NCBI RefSeq assembly: GCF_018638295.1
Contig: NZ_JABTTS010000018.1
Location: 1-64,000 of the forward strand
Direction: 5' to 3'
DNA length: 64,000 nt
Origin: Streptomyces sp. CHD11
GTDB taxonomy: Bacteria > Actinomycetota > Actinomycetes > Streptomycetales > Streptomycetaceae
This document shows, piece after piece, positions 11,227-19,722 of this stretch. The notes beneath the pieces were generated by a model, which was not told the origin of the DNA, did no database searches, and worked only from the letters and a program-made list of their open reading frames with translations. Within the stretch, counting starts at the first letter, position 1, and each line of letters starts with the position of its first letter. A program made the translations under genes and the position numbers.

Positions 11227-11242
11227 ACTGGTCTACACCACC
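11227..11242. promoter_or_regulatory. DasR-responsive element (dre) between nagF and nagE1
   Basis: ACTGGTCTACACCACC differs from the dre palindrome ACTGGTCTAGACCACT at two positions. It lies 121 bp upstream of nagF and 62 bp upstream of nagE1. DasR, a GntR-family repressor released by GlcN-6-phosphate, binds such sites at GlcNAc genes in Streptomyces. Confidence 0.9.
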
Positions 11243-11303
11243 GGGTGGACTGCCGCCAAACGCGTCATGCCCGTCGTGTCCGTATCCCAGGGAAGGGGGC
11301 CGG

Positions 11304-12617
11304 ATGAGTGCCGGCAGTCCTGCCAGTGCCGAGCCTACGGTGACTTCCGCCCGGGAGCGATGGAATCGGTTGTTCCAGGGTCTGCAGAAGATGGGGCGGA
11401 GTCTGCAGCTGCCGATCGCGGTGCTGCCCGCTGCGGGGATCCTGAACCGGCTGGGGCAGCCGGATGTGTTCGGGGACGACGGGCTGGGCTGGACGAACGT
11501 CTCGAAGGTGATGATGGGCGCGGGTGGCGCCCTGCTGGACGGTTCGCTGGGGCTGCCGCTGCTGTTCTGTGTGGGTGTGGCCATCGGGATGGCGAAGAAG
11601 GCGGACGGTTCGACGGCGCTGGCGGCGGTGGCGGGGTTCCTCGTCTACTTCAATGTGCTGCGCCAGTTCCCGGAGGACTGTCCGGAGGGTTCGGAGGCGG
11701 TGCCGCAGGTCGGGTGCCGGTTGACGGACGGGTCGGGGACGGTGACCGCGTTCACCTTCCAGAATCCGGGTGTGTTCGGCGGCATCGTGATCGGGCTGAT
11801 GGCGGCGTATTTCTGGCAGCGGTTCCACCGGACGAAGCTGGTGGACTGGCTGGGGTTCTTCAACGGCCGGCGGCTGGTGCCGATCATCATGGCGTTCGCG
11901 GCGATCGTGTTCGCGGCGCTGTGTCTGTGGGTGTGGCCGCCGATCGGTGACGCGCTGGAGAGTTTCAGTGACTGGATGACGGGGCTGGGCGCGTGGGGTG
12001 CGGGTGTGTTCGGTATCGCGAACCGGGCGTTGCTGGTGGTGGGGCTGCATCAGTTCCTGAACGTGCCCATCTGGTTCCAGTTCGGTTCGTACACGAAGCC
12101 GGACGGGACGGTGGTGCACGGTGACATCAACATGTTCCTGGCGGGTGATCCGGACGCGGGGCAGTTCCTGTCGGGGTTCTTCCCGATCATGATGTTCGCG
12201 TTGCCCGCGGCGGCGCTGGCGATCACGCACTGTGCGAGGCCGGACCGGCGCAAGGAGGTCGGCGGTCTGATGCTGTCGGTGGCGCTGACGTCGTTCGTCA
12301 CGGGGATCACCGAGCCGATCGAGTACTCGTTCCTGTTCATCGCGCCGTTGCTGTTCGCGGTGCACGCGGTGCTGACGGGTGTGTCGATGGCGGTGACGTG
12401 GGCGCTGGGGGTGCACGACGGGTTCAGTTTCTCGGCGGGGCTGATCGACTACGTCATCAACTGGAACCTGGCGACGCGACCGTGGGCGATCATCCCGATC
12501 GGGCTGTGCTTCGCGCTGCTGTACTACGTGATCTTCCGTTTCGCGATCACCAGGTTCGATCTGAAGACTCCGGGGCGGGAGCCGGAGGAGGAGGTGGAGG
12601 ACGCGACGAAGGCGTGA
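11304..12617 (+). CDS. nagE1: PTS EIIC permease for N-acetylglucosamine (NagE1)
   Basis: 437 residues with about ten membrane segments. LPAAGILNRLGQP near the start, KKADGSTALAAVAGFLVYFNVL, and SFVTGITEPIEYSFLFIAPLLFAVHAVLTG are hallmarks of glucose/GlcNAc-family EIIC. The GITEPIE loop binds sugar. It contains no EIIA or EIIB domain. The ATG at 11304 has GGAAGGGGG upstream. It is followed by a close paralog at 12896 (about half the residues alike by eye), with DasR operators before each gene. Confidence 0.93.
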   Translation: MSAGSPASAEPTVTSARERWNRLFQGLQKMGRSLQLPIAVLPAAGILNRLGQPDVFGDDGLGWTNVSKVMMGAGGALLDGSLGLPLLFCVGVAIGMAKKADGSTALAAVAGFLVYFNVLRQFPEDCPEGSEAVPQVGCRLTDGSGTVTAFTFQNPGVFGGIVIGLMAAYFWQRFHRTKLVDWLGFFNGRRLVPIIMAFAAIVFAALCLWVWPPIGDALESFSDWMTGLGAWGAGVFGIANRALLVVGLHQFLNVPIWFQFGSYTKPDGTVVHGDINMFLAGDPDAGQFLSGFFPIMMFALPAAALAITHCARPDRRKEVGGLMLSVALTSFVTGITEPIEYSFLFIAPLLFAVHAVLTGVSMAVTWALGVHDGFSFSAGLIDYVINWNLATRPWAIIPIGLCFALLYYVIFRFAITRFDLKTPGREPEEEVEDATKA

Positions 12618-12780
12618 TCTCCTAGGCCGGCGGCGGCTGTTCAAGTCCTCGGACCGTACGGTCCGGGGGCTTTTCGGTGCGCCCGGAGAGGATTCCGTTT
12701 CGCGGTGCCGGGCAGGCACGGTGCGTAGCGCTGTGGTCGCTGGATCCGAGGGTTCCTTATGCGGCCTTCATCGTGTTACA

Positions 12781-12796
12781 ACTGGTCTACACCACT
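12781..12796. promoter_or_regulatory. DasR-responsive element upstream of nagE2 (site 1)
   Basis: ACTGGTCTACACCACT has one mismatch to the dre palindrome. It lies 99 bp upstream of the nagE2 ATG and one base from a second site. Confidence 0.92.
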
Positions 12797-12797
12797 C

Positions 12798-12813
12798 AGT
12801 GGTGTAGACCACG
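12798..12813. promoter_or_regulatory. DasR-responsive element upstream of nagE2 (site 2)
   Basis: AGTGGTGTAGACCACG, read on the minus strand, is CGTGGTCTACACCACT, nearly the same as site 1. Together the two sites form a 33-bp inverted repeat with a one-base centre (12781-12813), which could hold two DasR dimers side by side. Confidence 0.85.
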
Positions 12814-12895
12814 CGCACGGGCTTCCCGCCGCGCGTCCCGGGACGCCGCCGTCCTCTTCTGTCCCTGGCGGCGCCTTGCCCACTGGAGGAAGACG

Positions 12896-14158
<1,263 letters not shown>

Positions 14159-14173
14159 GACCTGACCGCACGG

Positions 14174-14220
14174 AACGCCGAATGCCCCCGACCGCTGAGC
14201 GGTCGGGGGCATTCGGCGTT
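14174..14220. terminator. Strong bidirectional terminator after nagE2
   Basis: A perfect 21-bp stem (AACGCCGAATGCCCCCGACC at its 5' side) with a five-base loop lies between the convergent nagE2 and MBL-fold genes. Confidence 0.93.
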
Positions 14221-14249
14221 GCTGCCGGGCGTGGAACCGCGCGGGGACG

Positions 14250-14999
14250 TCAGATCTCGTACGTCGTCCCCGGCGCCGCCAGTCCCACCGGGCCGGCGTA
14301 GACGCCGCGGGCGTCGGTGAGGTTGATCTGCGGGTCGGTCCACGGGGGGATGTGGGTGAGGATCAGGCGGCGGGCGCCCGCGCGGGCCGCCGTCTCACCC
14401 GCCTCGCGGCCGTTGAGGTGCAGATCGGGGATGTTCTCCTTGCCGTGCGTGAAGGCGGCCTCGCACAGGAAGAGGTCGGCGTCGCGGGCGAGGTCGTCGA
14501 GGGCGGGGCTGACTCCCGTGTCGCCGGAGTAGGTCAGTGTCCGCCCGCCGTGCTCGATGCGGATGCCGTACGCCTCGACCGGGTGCGCGACGCGCTCGGT
14601 GTGGACGAGGAACGGGCCGATCTCGAAGGTGGACGGCTTGACCGTGTGGAAGTCGAAGACCTCGCTCATGGAGGAGGCCGAGGGGGTGTCCGCGTAGGCG
14701 GTGGTCAGCCGGTGCTCGGTGCCCTCGGGCCCGTAGACGGGAAGGGGGTCGCAGCGGCCGTCGTGCCGGTAGTACCGCGCGACGAAGTAGCCGCACATGT
14801 CGATGCAGTGGTCGGCGTGCAGATGGCTGAGGAAGATCGCGTCGAGGTCGTAGAGACCGCAGTGGCGCTGCAGCTCGCCCAGGGCGCCGTTGCCCATGTC
14901 GAGGAGCAGCCGGAAGCCGTCGGCCTCGACGAGGTAGCTCGAGCAGGCCGATTCCGCGGACGGGAACGACCCCGAGCAGCCGACGACGGTGAGCTTCAT
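14250..14999 (-). CDS. MBL-fold metallohydrolase (RNase Z-like)
   Basis: 249 residues. The zinc motif HLHADHCID follows LDMGNGALGELQRHCGLYDLDAIFLS. LTYSGDTG provides the bridging Asp, and the late His lies in LILTHIPPW. VGCSGSFPSAESACSSYLVEADG at the start is typical of the small actinobacterial ElaC/RNase Z-like subgroup. The substrate cannot be assigned; tRNA 3'-end processing or phosphodiester hydrolysis are family options. GGAGG lies ten bases before the ATG. Confidence 0.85.
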   Translation of the reverse strand: MKLTVVGCSGSFPSAESACSSYLVEADGFRLLLDMGNGALGELQRHCGLYDLDAIFLSHLHADHCIDMCGYFVARYYRHDGRCDPLPVYGPEGTEHRLTTAYADTPSASSMSEVFDFHTVKPSTFEIGPFLVHTERVAHPVEAYGIRIEHGGRTLTYSGDTGVSPALDDLARDADLFLCEAAFTHGKENIPDLHLNGREAGETAARAGARRLILTHIPPWTDPQINLTDARGVYAGPVGLAAPGTTYEI

Positions 15000-15200
15000 G
15001 AAGCAGAAACCTCCGCTGGCGGGGGTGGGGAGACGGGGGTCGTGCGGTTCGTCGAGCGTAAGGCGCGAAACCTGTGGTCGCTCCTCCGCCAGGGGCCGTT
15101 GTGGGCGAACTCACCTGTGCTGTCACCGGTTCGGCTGGATGCGGCGCACGCCGGGACGGGAGGGGCGCGCGGTGGTGGCTCGCGCCGGTACGGTCTGGGC

Positions 15201-15422
15201 ATGGACACGGCTTGGTGGCTCGCGCTCGCCGCGGTGGTACTGCTCGCGTTGGTCACCGCGCTCGTCGACGGGTGGGGGCGGGGGCATCGGCCGCGGCGGC
15301 GGCGCGGGGGTGGTGGCGCCGGGGGTGGTGGCGCCGGGGGTGGTGGCGCCGGGGGTGGTGGCGCCGGGGGTGGTGCTGACGGCTCCGGGAACGGGGGCGG
15401 GCCGCGGAACGGGGGCGGGTGA
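15201..15422 (+). CDS. Small membrane protein with Gly-rich tail, possibly a truncated gene
   Basis: 73 residues: one N-terminal transmembrane helix (WWLALAAVVLLALVTALVDGW), a basic patch (HRPRRRR), then a tail encoded by the 15-bp tandem repeat at 15305-15379. TACGGT sits six bases before ATG 15201 with no ribosome site, the pattern of a leaderless mRNA. From memory, other Streptomyces carry at this place a membrane-anchored PemK/MazF-family gene with a similar first helix. If so, this copy has lost its toxin domain to repeat growth and a stop. That reading needs comparison. Confidence 0.45.
   Translation: MDTAWWLALAAVVLLALVTALVDGWGRGHRPRRRRGGGGAGGGGAGGGGAGGGGAGGGADGSGNGGGPRNGGG
15305..15379 (+). 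repeat. 15-bp tandem repeat
   Basis: Four perfect copies of GGGGGTGGTGGCGCC and a degenerate fifth. In frame with the small membrane gene they encode GGGGA units. Confidence 0.95.
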
Positions 15423-15466
15423 CGGGGCAGGTCTTTCGCCCCCGCCGCCCCTTCCCGTCCCGTCCC

Positions 15467-15504
15467 GGGGCTCCGCCCCGGACCCCGCTCCTCAAACGCC
15501 GGAG
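15467..15504. repeat. Interspersed intergenic repeat, copy 2
   Basis: Matches 15-52 around the core CTCCTCAAACGCCGGAG. It is followed to 15650 by decayed GGAGAGGCTTGCAGGG/GGACAGGCT repeats with no gene, much like the decay after copy 1. Confidence 0.75.
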
Positions 15505-15651
15505 AGGCTTGAAGGGCGGCCGGAGAGGCTTGCAGGGCGGGAGAGGCTTGCAGGGGGCCGGACAGGCTTGCAGGGGCCGGACAGGCTGGAAGGGGCGGGA
15601 GGAGGCTTGAAGAGGCGGGAGGAGAGGCTGGACGGGCCGGAGAAGCCGGAA

Positions 15652-15677
15652 GGGCCGGAGAAGTCGTTCTCCGGCCC
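15652..15677. terminator. Terminator of cysM
   Basis: A perfect 11-bp stem (GGGCCGGAGAA) with a four-base loop begins 18 bases past the cysM stop codon. Confidence 0.85.
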
Positions 15678-15695
15678 TTTGTGGTGCGGGGCGTG

Positions 15696-16646
15696 TCAGG
15701 CCCAGAGCTGGCCCTGGAGTGCGTCGATGGCCTCTTCGGTCGTCGCGGCCGTGTAGACGCCGGTCGAGAGGTACTTCCAGCCGCCGTCGGCGACGACGAA
15801 GACCACGTCGGCGGACTCCCCCGCCTTCTGTGCCTTCTTCGCGACGCCGATCGCGGCGTGCAGGGCGGCCCCGGTGGAGACGCCGGCGAAGATGCCCTCC
15901 TGCTGGAGGAGTTCCCGGGTGCGGGTGACGGCGTCGGCGGAGCCGACGGAGAAGCGGGTGGTGAGGACGGAGGCGTCGTAGAGCTCGGGGACGAAGCCCT
16001 CGTCGAGGTTGCGCAGGCCGTAGACGAGGTCGTCGTAGCGCGGCTCGGCGGCGACGATCCTGACGTCGGGCTTGTTCTCGCGCAGATAGCGGCCGACGCC
16101 CATCAGGGTGCCGGTGGTGCCGAGTCCGGCCACGAAGTGGGTGAGGGAGGGCAGGTCGGCGAGGATCTCGGGGCCGGTGGTCGCGTAGTGGGCGCCGGCG
16201 TTGTCCGGGTTGCCGTACTGGTAGAGCATCACCCAGTCCGGGTGCTCGGCGGAGAGTTCCTTGGCGACCCGGACGGCGGTGTTGGAGCCGCCGGCGGCCG
16301 GGGAGGGGATGATCTCCGCACCCCACATGGCGAGCAGCTCACGGCGTTCCCGCGAGGTGTTCTCGGGCATCACGCAGACCATGCGGTAGCCCTTGAGCCG
16401 GGCGGCCATGGCGAGCGAGATGCCGGTGTTGCCGCTGGTCGGCTCGAGGATCGTGCAGCCGGGGGTGAGCCGGCCGTCCTTCTCCGCCTGTTCGATCATG
16501 AACAGGGCGGGGCGGTCCTTGATGGAGCCGGTGGGGTTGCGGTCCTCGAGCTTCGCCCAGACGCTGACGTCGGCGGACGGCGAGAGCCGCGGCAGGCGCA
16601 CCAGGGGGGTGTTGCCCACCGCGGCCAGCGGGGAGTCGTAACGCAT
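15696..16646 (-). CDS. cysM: CysO-dependent cysteine synthase
   Basis: 316 residues of the fold-type II PLP family. NPTGSIKDRPA carries the PLP lysine, PTSGNTGISLAMAA is the substrate loop, and GLGTTGTLMGVGRYL binds the phosphate. Its neighbours cysO and mec identify it as the CysM type that accepts O-phosphoserine and CysO thiocarboxylate rather than free sulfide. It starts six bases after the cysO stop without a clear ribosome site, so its translation is probably coupled to cysO. Confidence 0.93.
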   Translation of the reverse strand: MRYDSPLAAVGNTPLVRLPRLSPSADVSVWAKLEDRNPTGSIKDRPALFMIEQAEKDGRLTPGCTILEPTSGNTGISLAMAARLKGYRMVCVMPENTSRERRELLAMWGAEIIPSPAAGGSNTAVRVAKELSAEHPDWVMLYQYGNPDNAGAHYATTGPEILADLPSLTHFVAGLGTTGTLMGVGRYLRENKPDVRIVAAEPRYDDLVYGLRNLDEGFVPELYDASVLTTRFSVGSADAVTRTRELLQQEGIFAGVSTGAALHAAIGVAKKAQKAGESADVVFVVADGGWKYLSTGVYTAATTEEAIDALQGQLWA

Positions 16647-16652
16647 CGCCGA

Positions 16653-16931
16653 TCAGGCCATACCACCGGCGACCGCCGGCAGGATCGTGATGCTGTCCCC
16701 GTCGGACAGCTTGGTGTTGATGCCGTCGAGGAAGCGGACGTCCTCGTCGTTGAGGTAGACGTTCACGAAGCGGCGCAGCTGGTCGCCGTCGACGATGCGG
16801 GCCTGGATGCCGGTGTGCCGGGTCTCGAGGTCGGCGAAGAGCTCGGCGAGGGTGTTCCCGGTGCCCTCCACCGCCTTCCGGCCGTCGGTGTACTGGCGGA
16901 GGATGGTCGGGATGCGGACCTCGATGGCCAT
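16653..16931 (-). CDS. cysO: Sulfur carrier protein CysO (ThiS/MoaD-like) with a capped C-terminus
   Basis: 92 residues, ubiquitin-like: MAIEVRIPTILRQYTDGRKAV, VNVYLNDEDVRFLDGINTKLSDGDSITILPAVAGGMA. It carries sulfur as a C-terminal thiocarboxylate for CysM. M. tuberculosis CysO ends in Gly-Gly; this one has Met-Ala after it, so the tail must be trimmed before adenylation. QbsE of thioquinolobactin synthesis has a similar cap removed by the JAMM protease QbsD. AGGAG is nine bases before ATG 16931. A leader ORF and alternative hairpins lie just upstream. Confidence 0.93.
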   Translation of the reverse strand: MAIEVRIPTILRQYTDGRKAVEGTGNTLAELFADLETRHTGIQARIVDGDQLRRFVNVYLNDEDVRFLDGINTKLSDGDSITILPAVAGGMA

Positions 16932-16986
16932 GGCTGAGGGCTCCTGTCGGAAGGGTCTGTCGTCGGTCGTCATGTTCGGGAGAACG

Positions 16987-17033
16987 CGCGGCGGCACGCG
17001 TCGGCCCGCCGCGGCTCTCGGCCGTTCGGCGGC
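16987..17033 (-). promoter_or_regulatory. Candidate attenuator with mutually exclusive hairpins before cysO
   Basis: In transcript order, segment A (GCCGCCG, 17033-17027) follows the leader stop, then B (CGCGGCGG, 17013-17006), then C (CCGCCGCG, 16994-16987). B can pair with A (six pairs) or with C (eight pairs, 11-base loop), but not both. A ribosome stalled on the leader cysteine codons could bias the choice. No clear U-tract follows C, so a translational or Rho-dependent outcome is possible. Confidence 0.5.
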
Positions 17034-17041
17034 AGCGGGGA

Positions 17042-17137
17042 TCAACAGATGGCGCTGTTCAGCCGGCACAGGTCGACGTGCAGCCGCGCCACGAGCAGGG
17101 CGCCCGGCGCTGTTTCGCTCACGTCGAGGAGAACCAT
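17042..17137 (-). CDS. Putative cysteine-responsive leader peptide
   Basis: A 31-codon ORF whose product ends HVDLCRLNSAIC, with a Cys codon immediately before the stop. The LCR...C ending is shared by many small ORFs annotated as putative leader peptides in Streptomyces. TACGAT lies six bases upstream of its ATG (17144-17149) with no ribosome site, so the mRNA is probably leaderless, as for the cysteine attenuator ORFs described in mycobacteria. It lies between mec and cysO, 110 bases before cysO. The likely role is to sense Cys-tRNA charging and set cysO-cysM expression. Confidence 0.7.
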   Translation of the reverse strand: MVLLDVSETAPGALLVARLHVDLCRLNSAIC

Positions 17138-17236
17138 GGGGTCATCGTATCGATTCCCGGACGGGCTTCCGGAGTGTGATCTCACCTCTCGGACACTTCC
17201 CTTCCGCGATACGGGACGAGGCCCGGCCGTGGCGCG

Positions 17237-17659
17237 TCAGTACGCCTCGACGACCTTGACCTCCTCCTCGGTGATCTCGCCCTCCAGGATGCGGAACGAG
17301 CGGAACTGGAACTCGCCGGCGTCGTCGGTGTCGGCTGTGGAGACCAGGACGTAGTGGGCGCCGGGTTCGTTCGCGTAGGTGACGTCGGTGCGGGAGGGGT
17401 AGGCCTCGGTCGCGGTGTGGGAGTGGTAGATGATCACCGGCTCCTCGTCCCGGTCGTCCATGTCCCGGTAGAGCTTCAGCAGGTCCTGGGAGTCGAACTC
17501 GTAGAAGGTGGGCGAGCGGGCCGCGTTCAGCATGGGGATGAAGCGCTCGGGGCGGCCGGAGCCCACCGGGCCCGCCACCACGCCGCACGCCTCGTCGGGG
17601 TGGTCCTCGCGGGCGTGCGCCACGATCCGGTCGTACAGGGCCTGGGTAAGGGTCAGCAT
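17237..17659 (-). CDS. mec: JAMM/MPN-family metalloprotease Mec
   Basis: 140 residues. The zinc motif HSHTATEAYPSRTD fits JAMM (H-x-H-x7-S-x2-D), and the upstream Glu is in HPDEACGVVAG. In mycobacteria Mec releases cysteine from the CysO-cysteine adduct; here it may also remove the Met-Ala cap of CysO. ATG 17659 has TATCCT seven bases upstream and no ribosome site, suggesting a leaderless transcript that begins between the upstream symporter's terminator and this gene. It is followed by the leader peptide, cysO and cysM. Confidence 0.92.
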   Translation of the reverse strand: MLTLTQALYDRIVAHAREDHPDEACGVVAGPVGSGRPERFIPMLNAARSPTFYEFDSQDLLKLYRDMDDRDEEPVIIYHSHTATEAYPSRTDVTYANEPGAHYVLVSTADTDDAGEFQFRSFRILEGEITEEEVKVVEAY

Positions 17660-17679
17660 GGGGCTCAGGATAAGCAGAC

Positions 17680-17716
17680 GGGCCGTCCCGTACCGAAGAG
17701 TGGTACGGAACGGCCC
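17680..17716 (-). terminator. Terminator of the AGCS symporter gene
   Basis: A 15-bp stem (GGGCCGTcCCGTACC with one mismatch) and a seven-base loop, 100 bases past the symporter stop and only 20 bases before the mec ATG. Confidence 0.8.
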
Positions 17717-17816
17717 GTATGCCGGACGCCTTGAGCGGACGGCCGCGGGGAGCGCCACGAGTGCCCTCCGCGGCCGGCGTCCTGGAGGGGACGGGGCGCG
17801 GCCCTGTCCCGGTGGA

Positions 17817-19367
17817 TCAGACCGACTTGGTGACCGGGGCCTCGGGCGTCCCGGGCGTCTCGGCCGTGGTGTCCGCCGGTTCGCCGCTGTTGCGGCGGCG
17901 GACGTACTCCAGGAAGGTGTTGAGCTCCCGCTTGACCACGGGGGCCAGCAGGTAGAGGCCGATGATGTTGAACACCGCGAGCAGGAAGAGCGCGGAGTCG
18001 GCGAGGCTGATCAGCGAGTCGAGGGAGAGCAGAGAGCCCGCGACCACGAACACGCTCCAGATCACCTTGAACGTCATCTCGCTGGTCCGGCTGCGGCCGA
18101 ACAGGTACGACCACGACTTGAGGCCGTAGTAGCCCCAGGTGAGGATCGTCGAGAAGGCGAACAGGAGCACCGCGATGGTCAGCAGGTGCGGGAACCAGGG
18201 CAGGACGGTCTCGAAGGCGTCGGAGGTGATGGTGACGCCGCCGATGCTCTCGCCCTCGCGCGCCTCGCCCCAGCTGGCGGGGTCGGCGATGACGATGGTC
18301 AGCGCGGTCATGGTGCAGACGATGACCGTGTCGATGAACGGCTCGAGCAGGGCGACCAGGCCCTCGCTCGCGGGGTGCTTGGTCTTGACCGCGGAGTGGG
18401 CGATGGGCGCGGAGCCGATGCCTGCCTCGTTGGAGAAGGCGGCGCGCTGGAAGCCGACGATCAGGGCGCCGATGACGCCGCCGACGACGCCGTCCGCCTG
18501 GAAGGCACCCTCGAAGATGGTGCCGATGGCGTCCGGAACGGCGGTGATGTTCGCCAGGATGACGATCAGGCAGGCCACGACGTACATGAGCGCCATGGAG
18601 GGGACCAGCCGGCTGGTGACGGACGCGATGGAGCGGATGCCGCCGAGCAGCACGAGGCCGACCAGGGAGGCGACGACCAGTCCGAAGAGCACGGCGCCGG
18701 CGGAGGAGGCCATGAAGCCGTCCTCGCCGCCGAAGGTCGAGGAGACCTGGGCGTAGCTCTGGTTGGTCTGGAAGAGGTTGCCGCCGAACAGACCGAAGAA
18801 GAGGATCATGGCGGACGCCAGAACGGCGAGCACCTTGCCGAACGTGGCTCCGGCGCTGCCGAAGCGCTCGGCGAGGCCCTTGGGCAGGTAGTGCATGGGG
18901 CCACCGGACACGGTGCCGTCGGGGTGCACCTCGCGGTACTTCACACCGAGGGTGACCTCGACGAACTTGGTGGCCATGCCGAGCAGGCCGCACAGGATCA
19001 TCCAGAAGGTGGCGCCCGCGCCGCCGATGGAGACGGCGACGGCCACACCGGCGATGTTGCCGAGGCCGACGGTGCCGGAGACGGCGGCGGTCAGGGCCTG
19101 GAAGTGGGTGACCTCGCCGGGGGCGTCAGGCTCGTCGTATTTACCCCGTACCACGTCGTAGGCGAGTTTGATCTTGCGTGCCTGGACCAGACCGAACCAG
19201 CTGGTGAAGACCAGACCGGCGATCACGAGCCAGGCGACGATGAGCGGAAGCTCGGCGTCGCCGACCGGGACGGTGTAGAAGACGAAGTCGCCGACTTTGG
19301 TCGCGACAGGGTCGAAGAAATCACTTACGGCGTCGTCGATGTTTTGGGTGATGGAGTCGAGTGACAT
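17817..19367 (-). CDS. Alanine/glycine:cation symporter (AGCS family)
   Basis: 516 residues with ten or more membrane helices. The family signature is clear in GTVGLGNIAGVAVAVSIGGAGATFWM and in GFQRAAFSNEAGIGSAPIAHSA. It imports alanine or glycine with sodium or protons. The C-terminal 40 residues are polar and cytoplasmic. GAGGA precedes ATG 19367. A promoter with a Crp-like site about 190 bases upstream implies a long 5' leader (see 19558-19608). Confidence 0.92.
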   Translation of the reverse strand: MSLDSITQNIDDAVSDFFDPVATKVGDFVFYTVPVGDAELPLIVAWLVIAGLVFTSWFGLVQARKIKLAYDVVRGKYDEPDAPGEVTHFQALTAAVSGTVGLGNIAGVAVAVSIGGAGATFWMILCGLLGMATKFVEVTLGVKYREVHPDGTVSGGPMHYLPKGLAERFGSAGATFGKVLAVLASAMILFFGLFGGNLFQTNQSYAQVSSTFGGEDGFMASSAGAVLFGLVVASLVGLVLLGGIRSIASVTSRLVPSMALMYVVACLIVILANITAVPDAIGTIFEGAFQADGVVGGVIGALIVGFQRAAFSNEAGIGSAPIAHSAVKTKHPASEGLVALLEPFIDTVIVCTMTALTIVIADPASWGEAREGESIGGVTITSDAFETVLPWFPHLLTIAVLLFAFSTILTWGYYGLKSWSYLFGRSRTSEMTFKVIWSVFVVAGSLLSLDSLISLADSALFLLAVFNIIGLYLLAPVVKRELNTFLEYVRRRNSGEPADTTAETPGTPEAPVTKSV

Positions 19368-19564
19368 CGAACTTCCTCGGGCGCGGGGACGAGCTGGCGT
19401 GCGCAGCAGAGCGGGTGCGGCGTGGGGGGTCCACGTCCCGTTCGGCGACGGCGGTGGGGCGGCGGCCCGTGAACGGGGGCGTCGCCCTGTGGTCGTGCTG
19501 GTCTACGCCGGCGGTGACCGGCTTTTTGGCTCACAGCCGCGAGCGGGCCGCAAGCGAGTTGCCG

Positions 19565-19608
19565 ATTCTTACCACGCCGTTTGCTTGATCTCGAGTGACC
19601 CAGATCAC
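19565..19608 (-). promoter_or_regulatory. Crp-like site and -10 upstream of the AGCS symporter
   Basis: GTGACCCAGATCAC (19595-19608) is a perfect 4-6-4 palindrome matching the cyclic-AMP receptor protein pattern. On the minus strand TAAGAAT (19571-19565) is a good -10, which would place the transcript start near 19558 and the palindrome centre near -43, where class II activators bind. The remainder of 19368-19722 is leader plus a small ACCGCC/GGCGGT hairpin; I see no gene in it. Confidence 0.55.
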
Positions 19609-19722
19609 AGAAAACCGCCCTTACGCGGCAAAACCGCAGGGGCGGTGACGGGATCGTTATCCGGACTTGAGGTTCCCCTGAGCGAACACGGCGGGGAACC
19701 TATATGGATGCATAGGGCATCT

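Noticed and set aside
19368..19557. Glycine riboswitch in the leader of the alanine/glycine symporter
   Set aside because: The conserved glycine aptamer blocks are absent; only small GC hairpins are present.
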